From assembly GCA_041301185.1 (NCBI GenBank), contig JBFYSV010000151.1, positions 1 through 15,816 of the forward strand: a stretch of 15,816 nucleotides of DNA, given 5' to 3'. Made by a program: the position numbers and the translations under genes. The notes under the pieces were generated by a model. The model was not told where the DNA came from and ran no database searches. It saw nothing but the letters and a program-made list of their open reading frames with translations. How positions within the stretch are numbered: the first letter of the stretch is position 1; the number at the start of each line of letters is the position of its first letter. This DNA comes from JAQBDA01 sp041301185 (GTDB lineage Bacteria; Chloroflexota; Anaerolineae; Anaerolineales; UBA4823). Below are positions 5,923 to 13,397 of the stretch, in pieces.

Positions 5923-7344
5923 TCACGCCTGTGCTGGCAGCCAAACTGTGAACTGGCTTCCCTTCCCGGGCTCGCTCTCCAGGCTGATGCGCCCGCCGTG
6001 TGCCTGCACCAGGTCACGGGCGATCGTCAAGCCCAGCCCCATGCCCTGCTTGATGCGCCGCTCCTGGCTGCCGCGATAAAAGGGCACAAAGATTTTTTCC
6101 TGCTCATCCAGCGGGATGCCGGGACCGGTATCGCTAACCCGGACCCAGGTCACATTGTCCAGGTCTCCGGCTTCAACCATCACTGAGCCGTCAGGCGGTG
6201 TATATTTGACCGCATTGCTGGCCAGGTTGCCCACTACCTGAGCCAGGCGCTCCGGATCTGCAAATACCGGCGGCAAGCTGGCTGGTAGCTGCACCTGCCA
6301 GTGCAAATTCTTGTCGCGCGCCATTTGCTCCCAGGGGCGCAGGACGCGCGGCAGCCACTCGCCCAGATTGATCGCCTGGCGGCTAAGCTCCATTGGACCC
6401 ATCCCCTGACCGTGCAGGTGCGCCAGGTCATCCACCACCCGCTCCAGGCGTGTTGCTTCTTCTTCCATGCCGGAAGCCAACTCCTCGAGCAACTGCTCGT
6501 CGCGCCCGGCACCTTTGGCAATCGACTGGATCGCCGAGCGCAAGGCGCCCAACGGTCGCGCCAGCTCGTGAACCAGGTTAGCCAGCAACTGGCGGCGAGC
6601 CTCTTCCAGGTTGTGCAGCCGTTCGACCACATAATTGACCGCCCGAATTTGGGCTCGGATCTCCTCTGGACCTTGCTCGATCAGCGCCTCGCGACGAGTC
6701 CCCTGAGCAAGATCGTAGATCGCCTGGGTCACCTGGCGCACCGGCTGGCTGATACTGAACGCCAGCAGTGAACCCATGACTGCGCCTAATAACAGACCAA
6801 AAACAAGCACGTAGACAATCAGGTAGCGGAATTGAGTGAACAGCTCAAAGGCAGAAGCCAGGCGATAAGTCAGGCGCACAATCCCCAGCACCTGCTGGCT
6901 TTGCGGCTCAATCACCGGGCGCAGGACCTCCAGCAAGACATTATTCGGGCGCAACACAGAATAATTGGTGAGCACCACTTCCTCACCCAGCTGGGCGCTG
7001 CCCAATCCAATCGGCTCCAGAAAAACCCCAAGATTGGCAACATCGCCGCTCTCGCTGGAGTACAACATTTGCCCATCAGGGCCGAGAAACATCACCCGCA
7101 CCGCCGGATCCAGCCCGACCCGGTCTAACATGCGCCCGAACAAGACCGGGTTGCCCCACAGCTCGAACTCTGACCGGCTGATCTCCGACAGCAAGCGCGC
7201 CTGCCCGACCAGGTTATCTGCCAGCCGGGGCAGCAAAAAGCGCGTCTCAAGCACGTAGATCAACGCGATGCCGGTTAGCAAGGTAACGATAATGAGCGGC
7301 AAGATGTGGCTGAGGATCAGGCGATTGCGTAAAGAGCGCAGCAT
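5923..7344 (-). CDS. Membrane sensor histidine kinase with atypical H-box
   Basis: A 473-residue membrane kinase that should autophosphorylate and pass phosphate to the response regulator encoded just upstream. TM1 is at about 8-31, an extracytoplasmic sensor region at about 32-173, TM2 at about 174-198 and a HAMP linker at about 199-250. The HisKA domain carries His259 in LVHELARPLGAL. The ATPase domain has the N-box GNLASNAVKYTPP (372-384), the G1 box SDTGPGIP (404-411), the F-box region FVPFYRG and the G2 box GMGLGL (434-439). The H-box is unusual: His+4 is Arg263, where related kinases have the Thr or Asn needed for phosphatase activity, so dephosphorylation of its partner may be impaired (inference). 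The ATG overlaps the regulator's stop by one base (TAATG), implying translational coupling. The sensor domain matches no family I recognise. Confidence 0.93.
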   Translation of the reverse strand: MLRSLRNRLILSHILPLIIVTLLTGIALIYVLETRFLLPRLADNLVGQARLLSEISRSEFELWGNPVLFGRMLDRVGLDPAVRVMFLGPDGQMLYSSESGDVANLGVFLEPIGLGSAQLGEEVVLTNYSVLRPNNVLLEVLRPVIEPQSQQVLGIVRLTYRLASAFELFTQFRYLIVYVLVFGLLLGAVMGSLLAFSISQPVRQVTQAIYDLAQGTRREALIEQGPEEIRAQIRAVNYVVERLHNLEEARRQLLANLVHELARPLGALRSAIQSIAKGAGRDEQLLEELASGMEEEATRLERVVDDLAHLHGQGMGPMELSRQAINLGEWLPRVLRPWEQMARDKNLHWQVQLPASLPPVFADPERLAQVVGNLASNAVKYTPPDGSVMVEAGDLDNVTWVRVSDTGPGIPLDEQEKIFVPFYRGSQERRIKQGMGLGLTIARDLVQAHGGRISLESEPGKGSQFTVWLPAQA

Positions 7345-8042
7345 TATTCCCCCTGTGGCTCCAGCTTATAGCCAACGCCGCGCACGGTGATCAGGCGTTG
7401 CGGGTGGTTGGGATCTGCCTCGATCTTCTCGCGAAGCCAGCGAATATGGACATAAACCACTTGCGGCTGTCCGATGAACTCAGCTCCCCACACCTGCCTG
7501 AGCAGCTCGTCGACAGAGAAGACCCGCCTGGGCTCAAGCGCCAGGCTATGCAGCAAGCCGAACTCGCGCCGGCTCAGCTCGACTGACCGGCCAGCCACAG
7601 AAACAGTATGAGTTGCCGGGTCGATCGTGATGTCCCCCGCCACGATCTGCAAGGGTCTATTCGGCGCCCTGGCTGGCGCCTCGCTACGCCGCAAGACTGC
7701 TTTGATATGCGCCAGCAAGACATCGATATCAAATGGTTTGGTGACATAATCATCTGCGCCCAGCTCCAGGCCCAAGACCTCATCCAGCTCGCGCCGCCGG
7801 GCAGTCACAAAGATCACAGGCAGGTCAAATTTGTCCTTGAAATTGCGTAAGGCGTCCAGGCCATCCATGCCCGGCAAGCCGATATCCAGCAAAACCAGGT
7901 CGGGCGGGTTGCGGCGGACGATCGCTAACGCGTCTTCAGCATTGGCTGCGCTGCTCACCTGATAACCAGCCTGTTCCAGATTGAACGCCAGGCTGCGGCG
8001 CATCAGGGCGTCATCGTCGACAATCAATATCTGCTTGCCCAT
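7344..8042 (-). CDS. OmpR-family response regulator
   Basis: A 232-residue two-domain regulator. The receiver domain (about 3-117) has the acidic pocket VDDD (8-11), phosphoacceptor Asp53 in LLDIGLPG, Thr80 and Lys102 (in TKPF). The winged-helix DNA-binding domain (about 130-228) ends in the typical YVHIRWLREKIE and ITVRGVGYKLEP. The start is the ATG at 8042, preceded by GAGG with ATAA spacing. Its stop overlaps the kinase start, so the pair forms one operon. A likely target is htrA, the next gene downstream, whose upstream region has phased AGGTTG repeats (inference). A 14-bp inverted repeat lies between this gene and the preceding one. It resembles PhoP/BaeR-type regulators in general form, but the sequence supports no specific name. 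Confidence 0.95.
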   Translation of the reverse strand: MGKQILIVDDDALMRRSLAFNLEQAGYQVSSAANAEDALAIVRRNPPDLVLLDIGLPGMDGLDALRNFKDKFDLPVIFVTARRRELDEVLGLELGADDYVTKPFDIDVLLAHIKAVLRRSEAPARAPNRPLQIVAGDITIDPATHTVSVAGRSVELSRREFGLLHSLALEPRRVFSVDELLRQVWGAEFIGQPQVVYVHIRWLREKIEADPNHPQRLITVRGVGYKLEPQGE

Positions 8043-8087
8043 TTATCCTCTATCATCCTCCACCTTGAAACTTGTTGAAGGCGTGAA

Positions 8088-8125
8088 TCCACAAAGAGTA
8101 TACATCCAAGCATACTCTTTGTGGA
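8088..8125. repeat. 14-bp inverted repeat upstream of the first response regulator
   Basis: TCCACAAAGAGTAT (8088-8101) and ATACTCTTTGTGGA (8112-8125) are perfectly complementary around a 10-nt loop. The repeat sits 46-83 nt before the regulator ATG and about 40 nt after the stop of the ParB-like gene. No T-run follows on the minus strand; a TATATGAT stretch (a possible -10) lies just upstream of it. It could be an operator, a leader hairpin or a weak terminator of the preceding gene. Confidence 0.6.
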
Positions 8126-8165
8126 AGGGATCATATATTCGTGGTTTTCGCGCTTCTTTCTCGCC

Positions 8166-8645
8166 CTAATTCCTCAACGGAGTATTAAGCGGGCACTCGG
8201 CTGTTTCCAGCACTGTCACCTGGGCGTCAATATAGCCCAATCCCAGCGCCCGTGCCACTGAGATGCGGTGGTGACCATCGCGTACATAGTAGCTATCCCC
8301 CACTTGCACCAGCTCCACTGCCGGCATAGCTGTGCCAGCCAGCCAGGCGGTGTACACGCTTATCCAGCGCTGTGCAGTTCGTTCGTGGGTCGGGTTGAAT
8401 TGCCCGTCGAAATCGTCGCTCCGCCCTTCGCTGCCGCGGATTTGCTCAATGGGGACAGTCTTGATCCCGGCATAATAGCTGTTGGGTGGTCCGCAAAACG
8501 CAGCCACAGCCGAAAAATCTTGCAAAGCTACAGATTTATGGGTCAGCGCAGCACGAAACCGGTTTAGCCGCGCCCGCAAACGAGTCTGCTCATAGCGCTG
8601 CATGGCATCCACGTTCAAAGTCAGGTCAGATGAGGTTGTGCTCAT
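8166..8645 (-). CDS. Small ParB/Spo0J-fold nuclease-like protein (orphan)
   Basis: A 159-residue cytoplasmic protein. The N-terminal part (1-60) is helical and rich in Arg (YEQTRLRARLNRFRAAL). The C-terminal half looks like a ParB N-terminal (ParBc) fold: VPIEQIRGSEGR (64-75), a helical segment around HERTAQRWISVYTAWLAG, and the signature YYVRDGHHRISVARALG (119-135), equivalent to the GxHR nucleotide-binding box of ParB and sulfiredoxin-like proteins. It lacks ParB's helix-turn-helix and dimerisation domains, there is no ParA nearby, and no parS-like site was seen, so chromosome partitioning is unlikely. AAGGAG seven to eight bases before the ATG at 8645 supports the start. It lies 124 nt after the metal ATPase and 123 nt before the response regulator, same strand; a TATACT at 8728-8733 could be a -10 element. 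Function unknown. Confidence 0.8.
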   Translation of the reverse strand: MSTTSSDLTLNVDAMQRYEQTRLRARLNRFRAALTHKSVALQDFSAVAAFCGPPNSYYAGIKTVPIEQIRGSEGRSDDFDGQFNPTHERTAQRWISVYTAWLAGTAMPAVELVQVGDSYYVRDGHHRISVARALGLGYIDAQVTVLETAECPLNTPLRN

Positions 8646-8769
8646 TTTCGTGTCTCCTTAGCCGGTCGCAGGAATTATGTGGAGCTTCTCAGGCTCCATC
8701 CCTTGCGCAACCATCTTGTCTGCGATCAGTATATAAAACAGACGACACGAAAACGTCCCAGAAAGCGTC

Positions 8770-11145
8770 TCACCCCTCCCGAAAACTGAGCAATCTCAGA
8801 CTATTTAACACAACCAGCAGCGTGCTGCCTTCGTGGAACAAGATCGCCGCGCCGATACCCGCCCACCCGGTAATTGAAGCCAGCGATAAGATGACAATTA
8901 CCCCCAGGGCGACTGCCAGATTCTGGCGGATGACCCGTCGCGTTGCGCCTCCTAAACCGACCGCAAAGGGTAACCGCTCCAGGTTTGAAGACATCAGCGC
9001 CACATCGGCAGTTTCCAGTGCAGTATCGCTGCCTGCCCCACCCATCGCAACCCCTACGGTGGCGTTCGCCAATGCTGGCGCATCGTTCACCCCGTCGCCA
9101 ACCATGGCAACCGCCCGGTGCTTTTCAACCAGCTCGTGGATAGCCGCCAGCTTGTCTTGCGGCAGCAACTCCGCCCGGTACTCATCAATACCCACCTGGT
9201 CTGCAACCCGGGCAGCAATTCGCTCGCTATCCCCACTCAATATGAGGATACGTCTGATACCCTTCTCGCGCAAGCCCGAGATTGCAGCACGAGCCTCCGG
9301 TCGGACTGAATCTGCCATAGCGATGAGACCTGCAAAACCTGCCTCCTGCCGCACGAGGATCGTGGTTTTTCCATCTTGCTCCAACCGGTTCACCAGGTCG
9401 CTTAGGGCAGGCGATAAGTGCCAACCGCTCTCCTCGAACCACCTGGGGCTGCCTGCCCAGGTTGGCGCCCCCTGGATTTGAGCCTGAACGCCGCGCCCGT
9501 CGACTGCCTGGACAGCAGAGGCCTCGGGCAAGGCCAGGCGGCGTTCTTCCGCCTCACGCACCACAGCCCGGGCTAAAGGATGCACAGAGTGCTTCTCTAC
9601 CGCAGCCGCCAGAGCCAGTAATTCATCCGGCAGGGTCTCAGTTGCCGGATCGGGAATGACATCCGTTACCGACAATCGCCCATAAGTCAAAGTACCGGTC
9701 TTGTCGAAAGCCAGCACATCCAGCCTTCCCAGGTTTTCCAGGTGTAAACCGCCCTTCACCAAAACACCACCGCGCGCAGCCCGGGCGATACCTGCCAGGA
9801 TTGCCGATGGCGTTCCCAGGGCCAAGGCGCAGGGTGATGCAGCTACCAGAAAAGTCATCGCCCGCAGGAATGAGGTGGAAAATGGCACGCCGAAGAGAGG
9901 CGGGAGCACAATCAAGAGTAAATCGATCAGTAACACCGCAGGCACAAACCAGGCCATAAAACGCTCTGTAACCTGCTGAGTAGGCGATTTCTGTGCCTGA
10001 GCCTGCTCTACCATGCGCGTTACCCGCGCCAGGGTGCTATCCCTGGCAAGGCGCGAGACATTGACCCGCAGGGCTCCTTGTCCGTTGACTGATCCCGCAT
10101 ATACCAGGTCACCGGGGAGCTTATCTACCGGCAGCGACTCACCTGTGATAGGCGCCTGGTTCACCGCCGATTGCCCGGCAATTACCGTGCCATCCACCGG
10201 AAAACGCTCGCCGGGGCGCACAACCACCAAATCCCCGATGGCAATCTCTTCAACCGGCTGCAGCACCTCCTGGTCACCTCGCTGGACGAGGGCATGGCGG
10301 GGTGAAAGCCGTTCCAAAGCGCGAATGGAGGACTTGGCGCGCTCCAGAGCGCGCTCTTCCAGGGCATGTCCCAGGCTGAAAAGAAATAATAAAAGCGCGC
10401 CCTCGGCAAATTGCCCCAGCGCAGCCGCTCCCAGGGCAGCTGCCAGCATCAGCAGGTCGACATCGAAGCGCTGCTGGCGTAATGCTCTCCAGGAGTGAAG
10501 GGCAACATGCCAGCCACCCAATACGTAAGCCGCCAGATAAAACCCCAGGCTAATGGCTGAGGACCATCCGGTTAGAAGCTCAACCAGCCACCCCAGGGTA
10601 AGGCTCATCCCGGCAAGCAGGCTGAAAAGCAGCTCGGCATTATCAACCAACCAGCGCGAGATCCCGAACAGCGGCACCTGGTAGCCGAGGTGCGTCAGGC
10701 GGCGTTTGATTGCCAGACGGCTGGTCTGATGTGCATCGTATTCCACCTGCAATGTTTGCGCAGCATAGCTAGCCCGGGCATCCAGGATGCCTGGCATGCG
10801 CGCCAGGCTGTGGGTGATCACCAAAGCGCAATCCGAGCAATCCATGCCTTCTATAAGGAAGATCTCGTGACGGTACCGGTTGGCAATTTCAGCCCCGGCT
10901 CGCTCCGCCATCTGTTGCAATTCAGTGCAGGACAGGTGGGATGGGTCATAGTGCAGACACAACAGGGGCGGGTCTTGCTCGCGCTGGACATGGGCGCGGG
11001 AAACACCAGTGCGCTTGGCCAGGGCAGATTCCAACCGGTCCAGGCAGCCGTCCTGGCGATCTGTCAAACCGGGGATGAGCAAGGGAACTTCCAGCTGCAG
11101 GGTTTTTTCAATGGAAGGGCGAGGCGGCAAGTCGAGCTCAGCCAT
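8770..11145 (-). CDS. P1B-type heavy-metal ATPase, P1B-4-like motifs (SPC / HEGST)
   Basis: Predicted inner-membrane metal efflux pump, 791 residues from the ATG at 11145. The N-terminus holds two metal-binding-like domains: the first (about 21-90) has lost its CxxC (GLTDRQDGC), the second has GMDCSDC (100-106). The core has about eight membrane helices, the actuator TGES (334-337), SPCALALGTPSA in the metal-binding helix (SPC 437-439), the phosphorylation motif DKTGTLT (Asp481), the P1B-specific His-Pro (522-523) and GDGVNDAP (683-690). The last helix has LFHEGST (HEGST 771-775). SPC plus HEG(G/S)T marks the P1B-4 group, which exports Co, Zn or Fe(II), rather than the CPC type for Cu or Cd/Zn. 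An in-frame ATG at 11196 would add 17 residues inside arsR without a ribosome site; the chosen start overlaps the arsR stop by 8 nt, implying coupling. Confidence 0.93.
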   Translation of the reverse strand: MAELDLPPRPSIEKTLQLEVPLLIPGLTDRQDGCLDRLESALAKRTGVSRAHVQREQDPPLLCLHYDPSHLSCTELQQMAERAGAEIANRYRHEIFLIEGMDCSDCALVITHSLARMPGILDARASYAAQTLQVEYDAHQTSRLAIKRRLTHLGYQVPLFGISRWLVDNAELLFSLLAGMSLTLGWLVELLTGWSSAISLGFYLAAYVLGGWHVALHSWRALRQQRFDVDLLMLAAALGAAALGQFAEGALLLFLFSLGHALEERALERAKSSIRALERLSPRHALVQRGDQEVLQPVEEIAIGDLVVVRPGERFPVDGTVIAGQSAVNQAPITGESLPVDKLPGDLVYAGSVNGQGALRVNVSRLARDSTLARVTRMVEQAQAQKSPTQQVTERFMAWFVPAVLLIDLLLIVLPPLFGVPFSTSFLRAMTFLVAASPCALALGTPSAILAGIARAARGGVLVKGGLHLENLGRLDVLAFDKTGTLTYGRLSVTDVIPDPATETLPDELLALAAAVEKHSVHPLARAVVREAEERRLALPEASAVQAVDGRGVQAQIQGAPTWAGSPRWFEESGWHLSPALSDLVNRLEQDGKTTILVRQEAGFAGLIAMADSVRPEARAAISGLREKGIRRILILSGDSERIAARVADQVGIDEYRAELLPQDKLAAIHELVEKHRAVAMVGDGVNDAPALANATVGVAMGGAGSDTALETADVALMSSNLERLPFAVGLGGATRRVIRQNLAVALGVIVILSLASITGWAGIGAAILFHEGSTLLVVLNSLRLLSFREG

Positions 11146-11452
11146 GCAGGATATGTTCCACTCCCCGCCGGAAAAGATCGGCGATGTGCTCATCATGGAT
11201 GGAATAGTACACCCGCTGTCCCTGTCTCCGGGCGCTCACCACGCGCATCTGCCGTAGACTGCGCAGGTGATGAGAAGCGCCCGACTCGCTGATACCCGCC
11301 ACCTGAGCCAGGGATTGGACATTCAGCGGGCCATCCAGCAATGCGGCAATAATCAGCACCCGGCTGGCATCGCTCATGGCGCGGAACAACTCCGCCAGGC
11401 GGGCTGCCTGGCTTTCGTTCAATTCTGCTTGGGAGATTGTTTGTTTTTGCAT
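11138..11452 (-). CDS. ArsR/SmtB-family metal-sensing repressor (alpha-5 site)
   Basis: A 104-residue winged-helix repressor. The DNA-recognition part includes SDASRVLIIAALLDG (27-41), VQSLAQVAGISESGASHHLRSLRQM (45-69) and the wing RRQGQRVYYSI (75-85). The C-terminal helix reads DEHIADLFRRGVEHILHG. Asp87, His89, His100 and His103 have exactly the spacing of the alpha-5 Zn(II)/Co(II) ligands of SmtB and CzrA (DxH x10 HxxH). The protein has no cysteine, so it cannot use the alpha-3 thiolate site of ArsR or CadC. It should release its operator on binding Zn, Co or a similar ion and so induce the ATPase, whose start codon overlaps its stop. The ATG at 11452 lies 18 nt from a palindromic operator candidate and behind a strong promoter. 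The ribosome site is weak. Metal preference is inferred, not proven. Confidence 0.93.
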   Translation of the reverse strand: MQKQTISQAELNESQAARLAELFRAMSDASRVLIIAALLDGPLNVQSLAQVAGISESGASHHLRSLRQMRVVSARRQGQRVYYSIHDEHIADLFRRGVEHILHG

Positions 11453-11469
11453 ATTTTCTATTGTTCAAC

Positions 11470-11489
11470 ATATGATCAACTACTCATAT
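11470..11489 (-). promoter_or_regulatory. Candidate ArsR-family operator
   Basis: An inverted repeat of the form ATATGA-N8-TCATAT lies immediately downstream of the -10 of the arsR promoter, covering the expected transcription start. AT-rich palindromes of this size at the start site are typical for SmtB/ArsR repressors, so binding here would block the operon. A second short palindrome, TGTTGAACA, sits next to it at about 11461-11469. Confidence 0.55.
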
Positions 11490-11518
11490 ATATTATCAAG
11501 GAGTTCGATAACTGTCAA
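11490..11518 (-). promoter_or_regulatory. Promoter of the arsR-ATPase operon
   Basis: On the minus strand a perfect -35 TTGACA (11513-11518) and TAATAT as -10 (11490-11495) are 17 bases apart, about 38 nt before the arsR ATG. The remainder of the 11453-11680 gap, toward glucokinase, holds only a weak TATACT (11654-11659) that might serve glk. Confidence 0.7.
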
Positions 11519-11680
11519 CCTCACCATAAGGCAGCTACGAGCAGATTTTCCGGGTCATCCCTGGGAATTTGTCTCATCGTCGATTAAAATGGGTTCAGAA
11601 GAACGTCCCAAAGGATATTAACCCGCTACAGCTGCTGTTCCCTTCGTTAAAAATATACTGATGATAGATTGGCTTAGATA

Positions 11681-12688
11681 ATGAAAGATGCATACCTGGC
11701 CGGCGATATCGGCGGCACCAAGACTGTCCTGGCTCTGTTCTCCCACGAACACGGGCCGCACCAATCCTTCGTGCGGGAGGTCTTCCCCAGCCAAGAATTC
11801 AGCTCCCTGACAGAGATTGTGCAAATCTACCTGACTGGCAAATCAGTCCACATTCGGGGAGCTGGCTTTGGGATTGCCGGGCCGGTAAGCCAGGGCCGGG
11901 CGATCGTCACCAACCTGCCCTGGATTATCGAAAGCAGCACCCTCAGCGAAGCGCTGGAAGGATCACCGGTATGGCTGCTTAACGACCTGCTATCCATTGC
12001 CCACGCCATGCCCTACCTGAGTCCAGCGGATCTGCATACCGTTAAAACGGGGGTGCACCAGACCAACGGCGCGTTGGGGATAGTAGCTCCCGGGACAGGA
12101 TTGGGAGAAGGATTCCTGGTATGGGATGGCGAACGCTACCAGGCACACCCTTCTGAGGGAGGCCATACAAACTTCGGACCAGCCACCCAGGATGAGCTTG
12201 ATTTGCTCGCTTACTTGCTCCCCAAGATGGGGCATGTCAGCTGGGAAAGGGTGTGTTCGGGAATTGGCATCCCCAACTTATATGCTTTCTGGCGAGAGGC
12301 GCGCCATCTTGAAGAACCTGCCTGGCTGAAAGAGGCCCTTGCTGCGGTGGCTGATCCTGTGCCGGTCATCGTACAGGCTGGGGTGGAGGACAAAGCAGAA
12401 ATTTGCGTCAAGACACTGGATCTGTTCACTTCGATCCTGGCAAGCGAGGCCGGTAATCTGGCGCTCAAGATCCTGGCAACCGGTGGCATTTTTATCGGCG
12501 GAGGAATCCCGCCTCGCATCCTCTCAATAATCGACCCGCAGCAATTCCAGCGAGCATTTAACAATAAAGGCCGGTTTACTGAAATACTGGCTCGGATACC
12601 GGCTTACGTCATCCTGAAACCGGATACAGCCCTGTTCGGCGTGGCCTGTCACATCTTCGAACAAACAGAGGGCATAATCGCCCGGTAA
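11681..12688 (+). CDS. glk: Glucokinase (Glk family, ATP-dependent)
   Basis: Predicted to phosphorylate glucose to glucose 6-phosphate in the cytoplasm. The 335-residue length matches the E. coli-type Glk family rather than the shorter ROK kinases. Visible motifs are the phosphate-binding loop GDIGGTKTVLALF (8-20), GIAGPVSQGRAIVTNLPW (64-81), LLNDLLSIAHA (99-109, catalytic Asp102), the nucleotide loop IVAPGTGLGEGFL (134-146), SEGGHTNFGP (158-167, the glucose-contacting Glu/His motif), ERVCSGIGIPNLY (189-201) and GGIFIGGGIPPRIL (268-281). No strong ribosome binding site precedes the ATG at 11681; TATACT at 11654-11659 could be the -10 of a promoter giving a short leader, but no good -35 is visible. 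It is transcribed divergently from arsR with 228 bases between and stands alone; no sugar transporter is in the window. Confidence 0.93.
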   Translation: MKDAYLAGDIGGTKTVLALFSHEHGPHQSFVREVFPSQEFSSLTEIVQIYLTGKSVHIRGAGFGIAGPVSQGRAIVTNLPWIIESSTLSEALEGSPVWLLNDLLSIAHAMPYLSPADLHTVKTGVHQTNGALGIVAPGTGLGEGFLVWDGERYQAHPSEGGHTNFGPATQDELDLLAYLLPKMGHVSWERVCSGIGIPNLYAFWREARHLEEPAWLKEALAAVADPVPVIVQAGVEDKAEICVKTLDLFTSILASEAGNLALKILATGGIFIGGGIPPRILSIIDPQQFQRAFNNKGRFTEILARIPAYVILKPDTALFGVACHIFEQTEGIIAR

Positions 12689-12746
12689 AAGACCCAATAA
12701 GAATCCAAATCTTATCTAAATACCTTCTTCATAATTTCTGAACAAC

Positions 12747-12763
12747 CCTTTGTTATCCTTTGT
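12747..12763. repeat. Tandem CCTTTGT repeats upstream of the small secreted protein
   Basis: CCTTTGT occurs at 12747-12753 and again at 12757-12763, exactly 10 bases apart, about 70-85 nt before the start at 12831. Phasing of one helical turn is compatible with a response regulator half-site pair. Two copies of a 7-mer is limited evidence. Confidence 0.3.
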
Positions 12764-12830
12764 ATGGATCCAATGAGGTCGACCGTACGACAGCAGATCA
12801 AAGAAGAGATCTAGATATGGAGGATAACGT

Positions 12831-13379
12831 ATGAAAAAACTGTTCAAGATAAGTCTGGTTGGACTACTGGTAGTTGGAGCCGTGGCGGTGTTGATGACTG
12901 GCATCGCCCTGGCGCAAGAAGAGACCCCGACCACCCCTGAAAACACCCTGCCAGACCCGGGAATGCGCGGCTACGGGCGGGGCTTAGGTGGGGAGACCGG
13001 GCTGGCGGCTGCTGCCGAAGCGCTTGGCATGACCACCGAGGAGCTCTCAGCTGAACTATGGGCTGGCAAGACCCTGGCGGATATCGCCGAGGAAAAGGGC
13101 GTCGATCTGGTAGAGCTCCAGGCAACGGTTCAGTCTGCGGTCCAGGCTGCCCGGGTGTCGGCAATGCAGGACGCCATCAATCAAGCCGTTGAAGCGGGCA
13201 CGATCACCCAGGAAAATGCCGATTGGCTGCTGGAGGGCATCGAGCAAGGCTTCATTCCCGGTTTTGGCTTTGGACTTGGCGGGCGCGGTGGTCATCGCGG
13301 ACATGGAGACTTCACGGGCGGCAGGTCTTTCGATCAATCTACCCCTGAGCTCCAGACAAGCCCTTCCTCAAGCGGTTAA
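12831..13379 (+). CDS. Small secreted protein with short helical repeat region
   Basis: A 182-residue exported protein that I cannot assign with certainty. The signal peptide MKKLFKISLVGLLVVGAVAV continues to a likely cleavage after ALA (28/29). A Pro/Thr- and Gly-rich spacer (29-55) precedes a helical part (56-140) with LAAAAEALGMTTEELSAEL (58-76), AGKTLADIAEEKGVDLVEL (78-96) and ITQENADWLLEGIEQGF (125-141). That pattern resembles the DUF2680-type small secreted proteins of Firmicutes and Chloroflexota. The tail (142-182) has Gly/His/Arg-rich GRGGHRGHGD, which might bind metal, and a Ser-rich end. GGAGG at 12819-12823, seven bases before the ATG, supports the start. It is followed on the same strand by a response regulator/kinase pair, so it could be that system's output or signal partner (inference). 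Confidence 0.8.
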   Translation: MKKLFKISLVGLLVVGAVAVLMTGIALAQEETPTTPENTLPDPGMRGYGRGLGGETGLAAAAEALGMTTEELSAELWAGKTLADIAEEKGVDLVELQATVQSAVQAARVSAMQDAINQAVEAGTITQENADWLLEGIEQGFIPGFGFGLGGRGGHRGHGDFTGGRSFDQSTPELQTSPSSSG

Positions 13380-13397
13380 TAAACCAAGGAGACAGGT

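Noticed and set aside
8166..8645. Chromosome or plasmid partitioning locus
   Set aside because: The ParB-fold protein lacks the helix-turn-helix and dimer domains, and there is no parA or parS-like cluster.
8680..8698. A short hairpin (TGGAGC/GCTCCA) before the ParB-like gene as terminator of the ATPase operon
   Set aside because: Only six base pairs with a 7-nt loop and no T-run; too weak to call.
8486..9481. A 331-codon plus-strand open frame opposite the metal ATPase and the ParB-like gene
   Set aside because: It is antisense to a gene with unmistakable P-type ATPase motifs, its translation is low-complexity Ser/Arg/Pro-rich, and it spans two genes and their gap.
11146..11196. Longer ATPase start at 11196 (17 extra residues)
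   Set aside because: No ribosome binding site precedes it and it lies inside arsR; the ATG at 11145, overlapping the arsR stop, fits translational coupling.
12767..12814. A cluster of six-base palindromes (GGATCC, GTCGAC, CGTACG, AGATCT) resembling a cloning polylinker
   Set aside because: The flanking sequence is continuous with normal promoter and leader sequence, the sites are not abutted as in a vector, and no vector sequence is visible; chance is the simpler reading.
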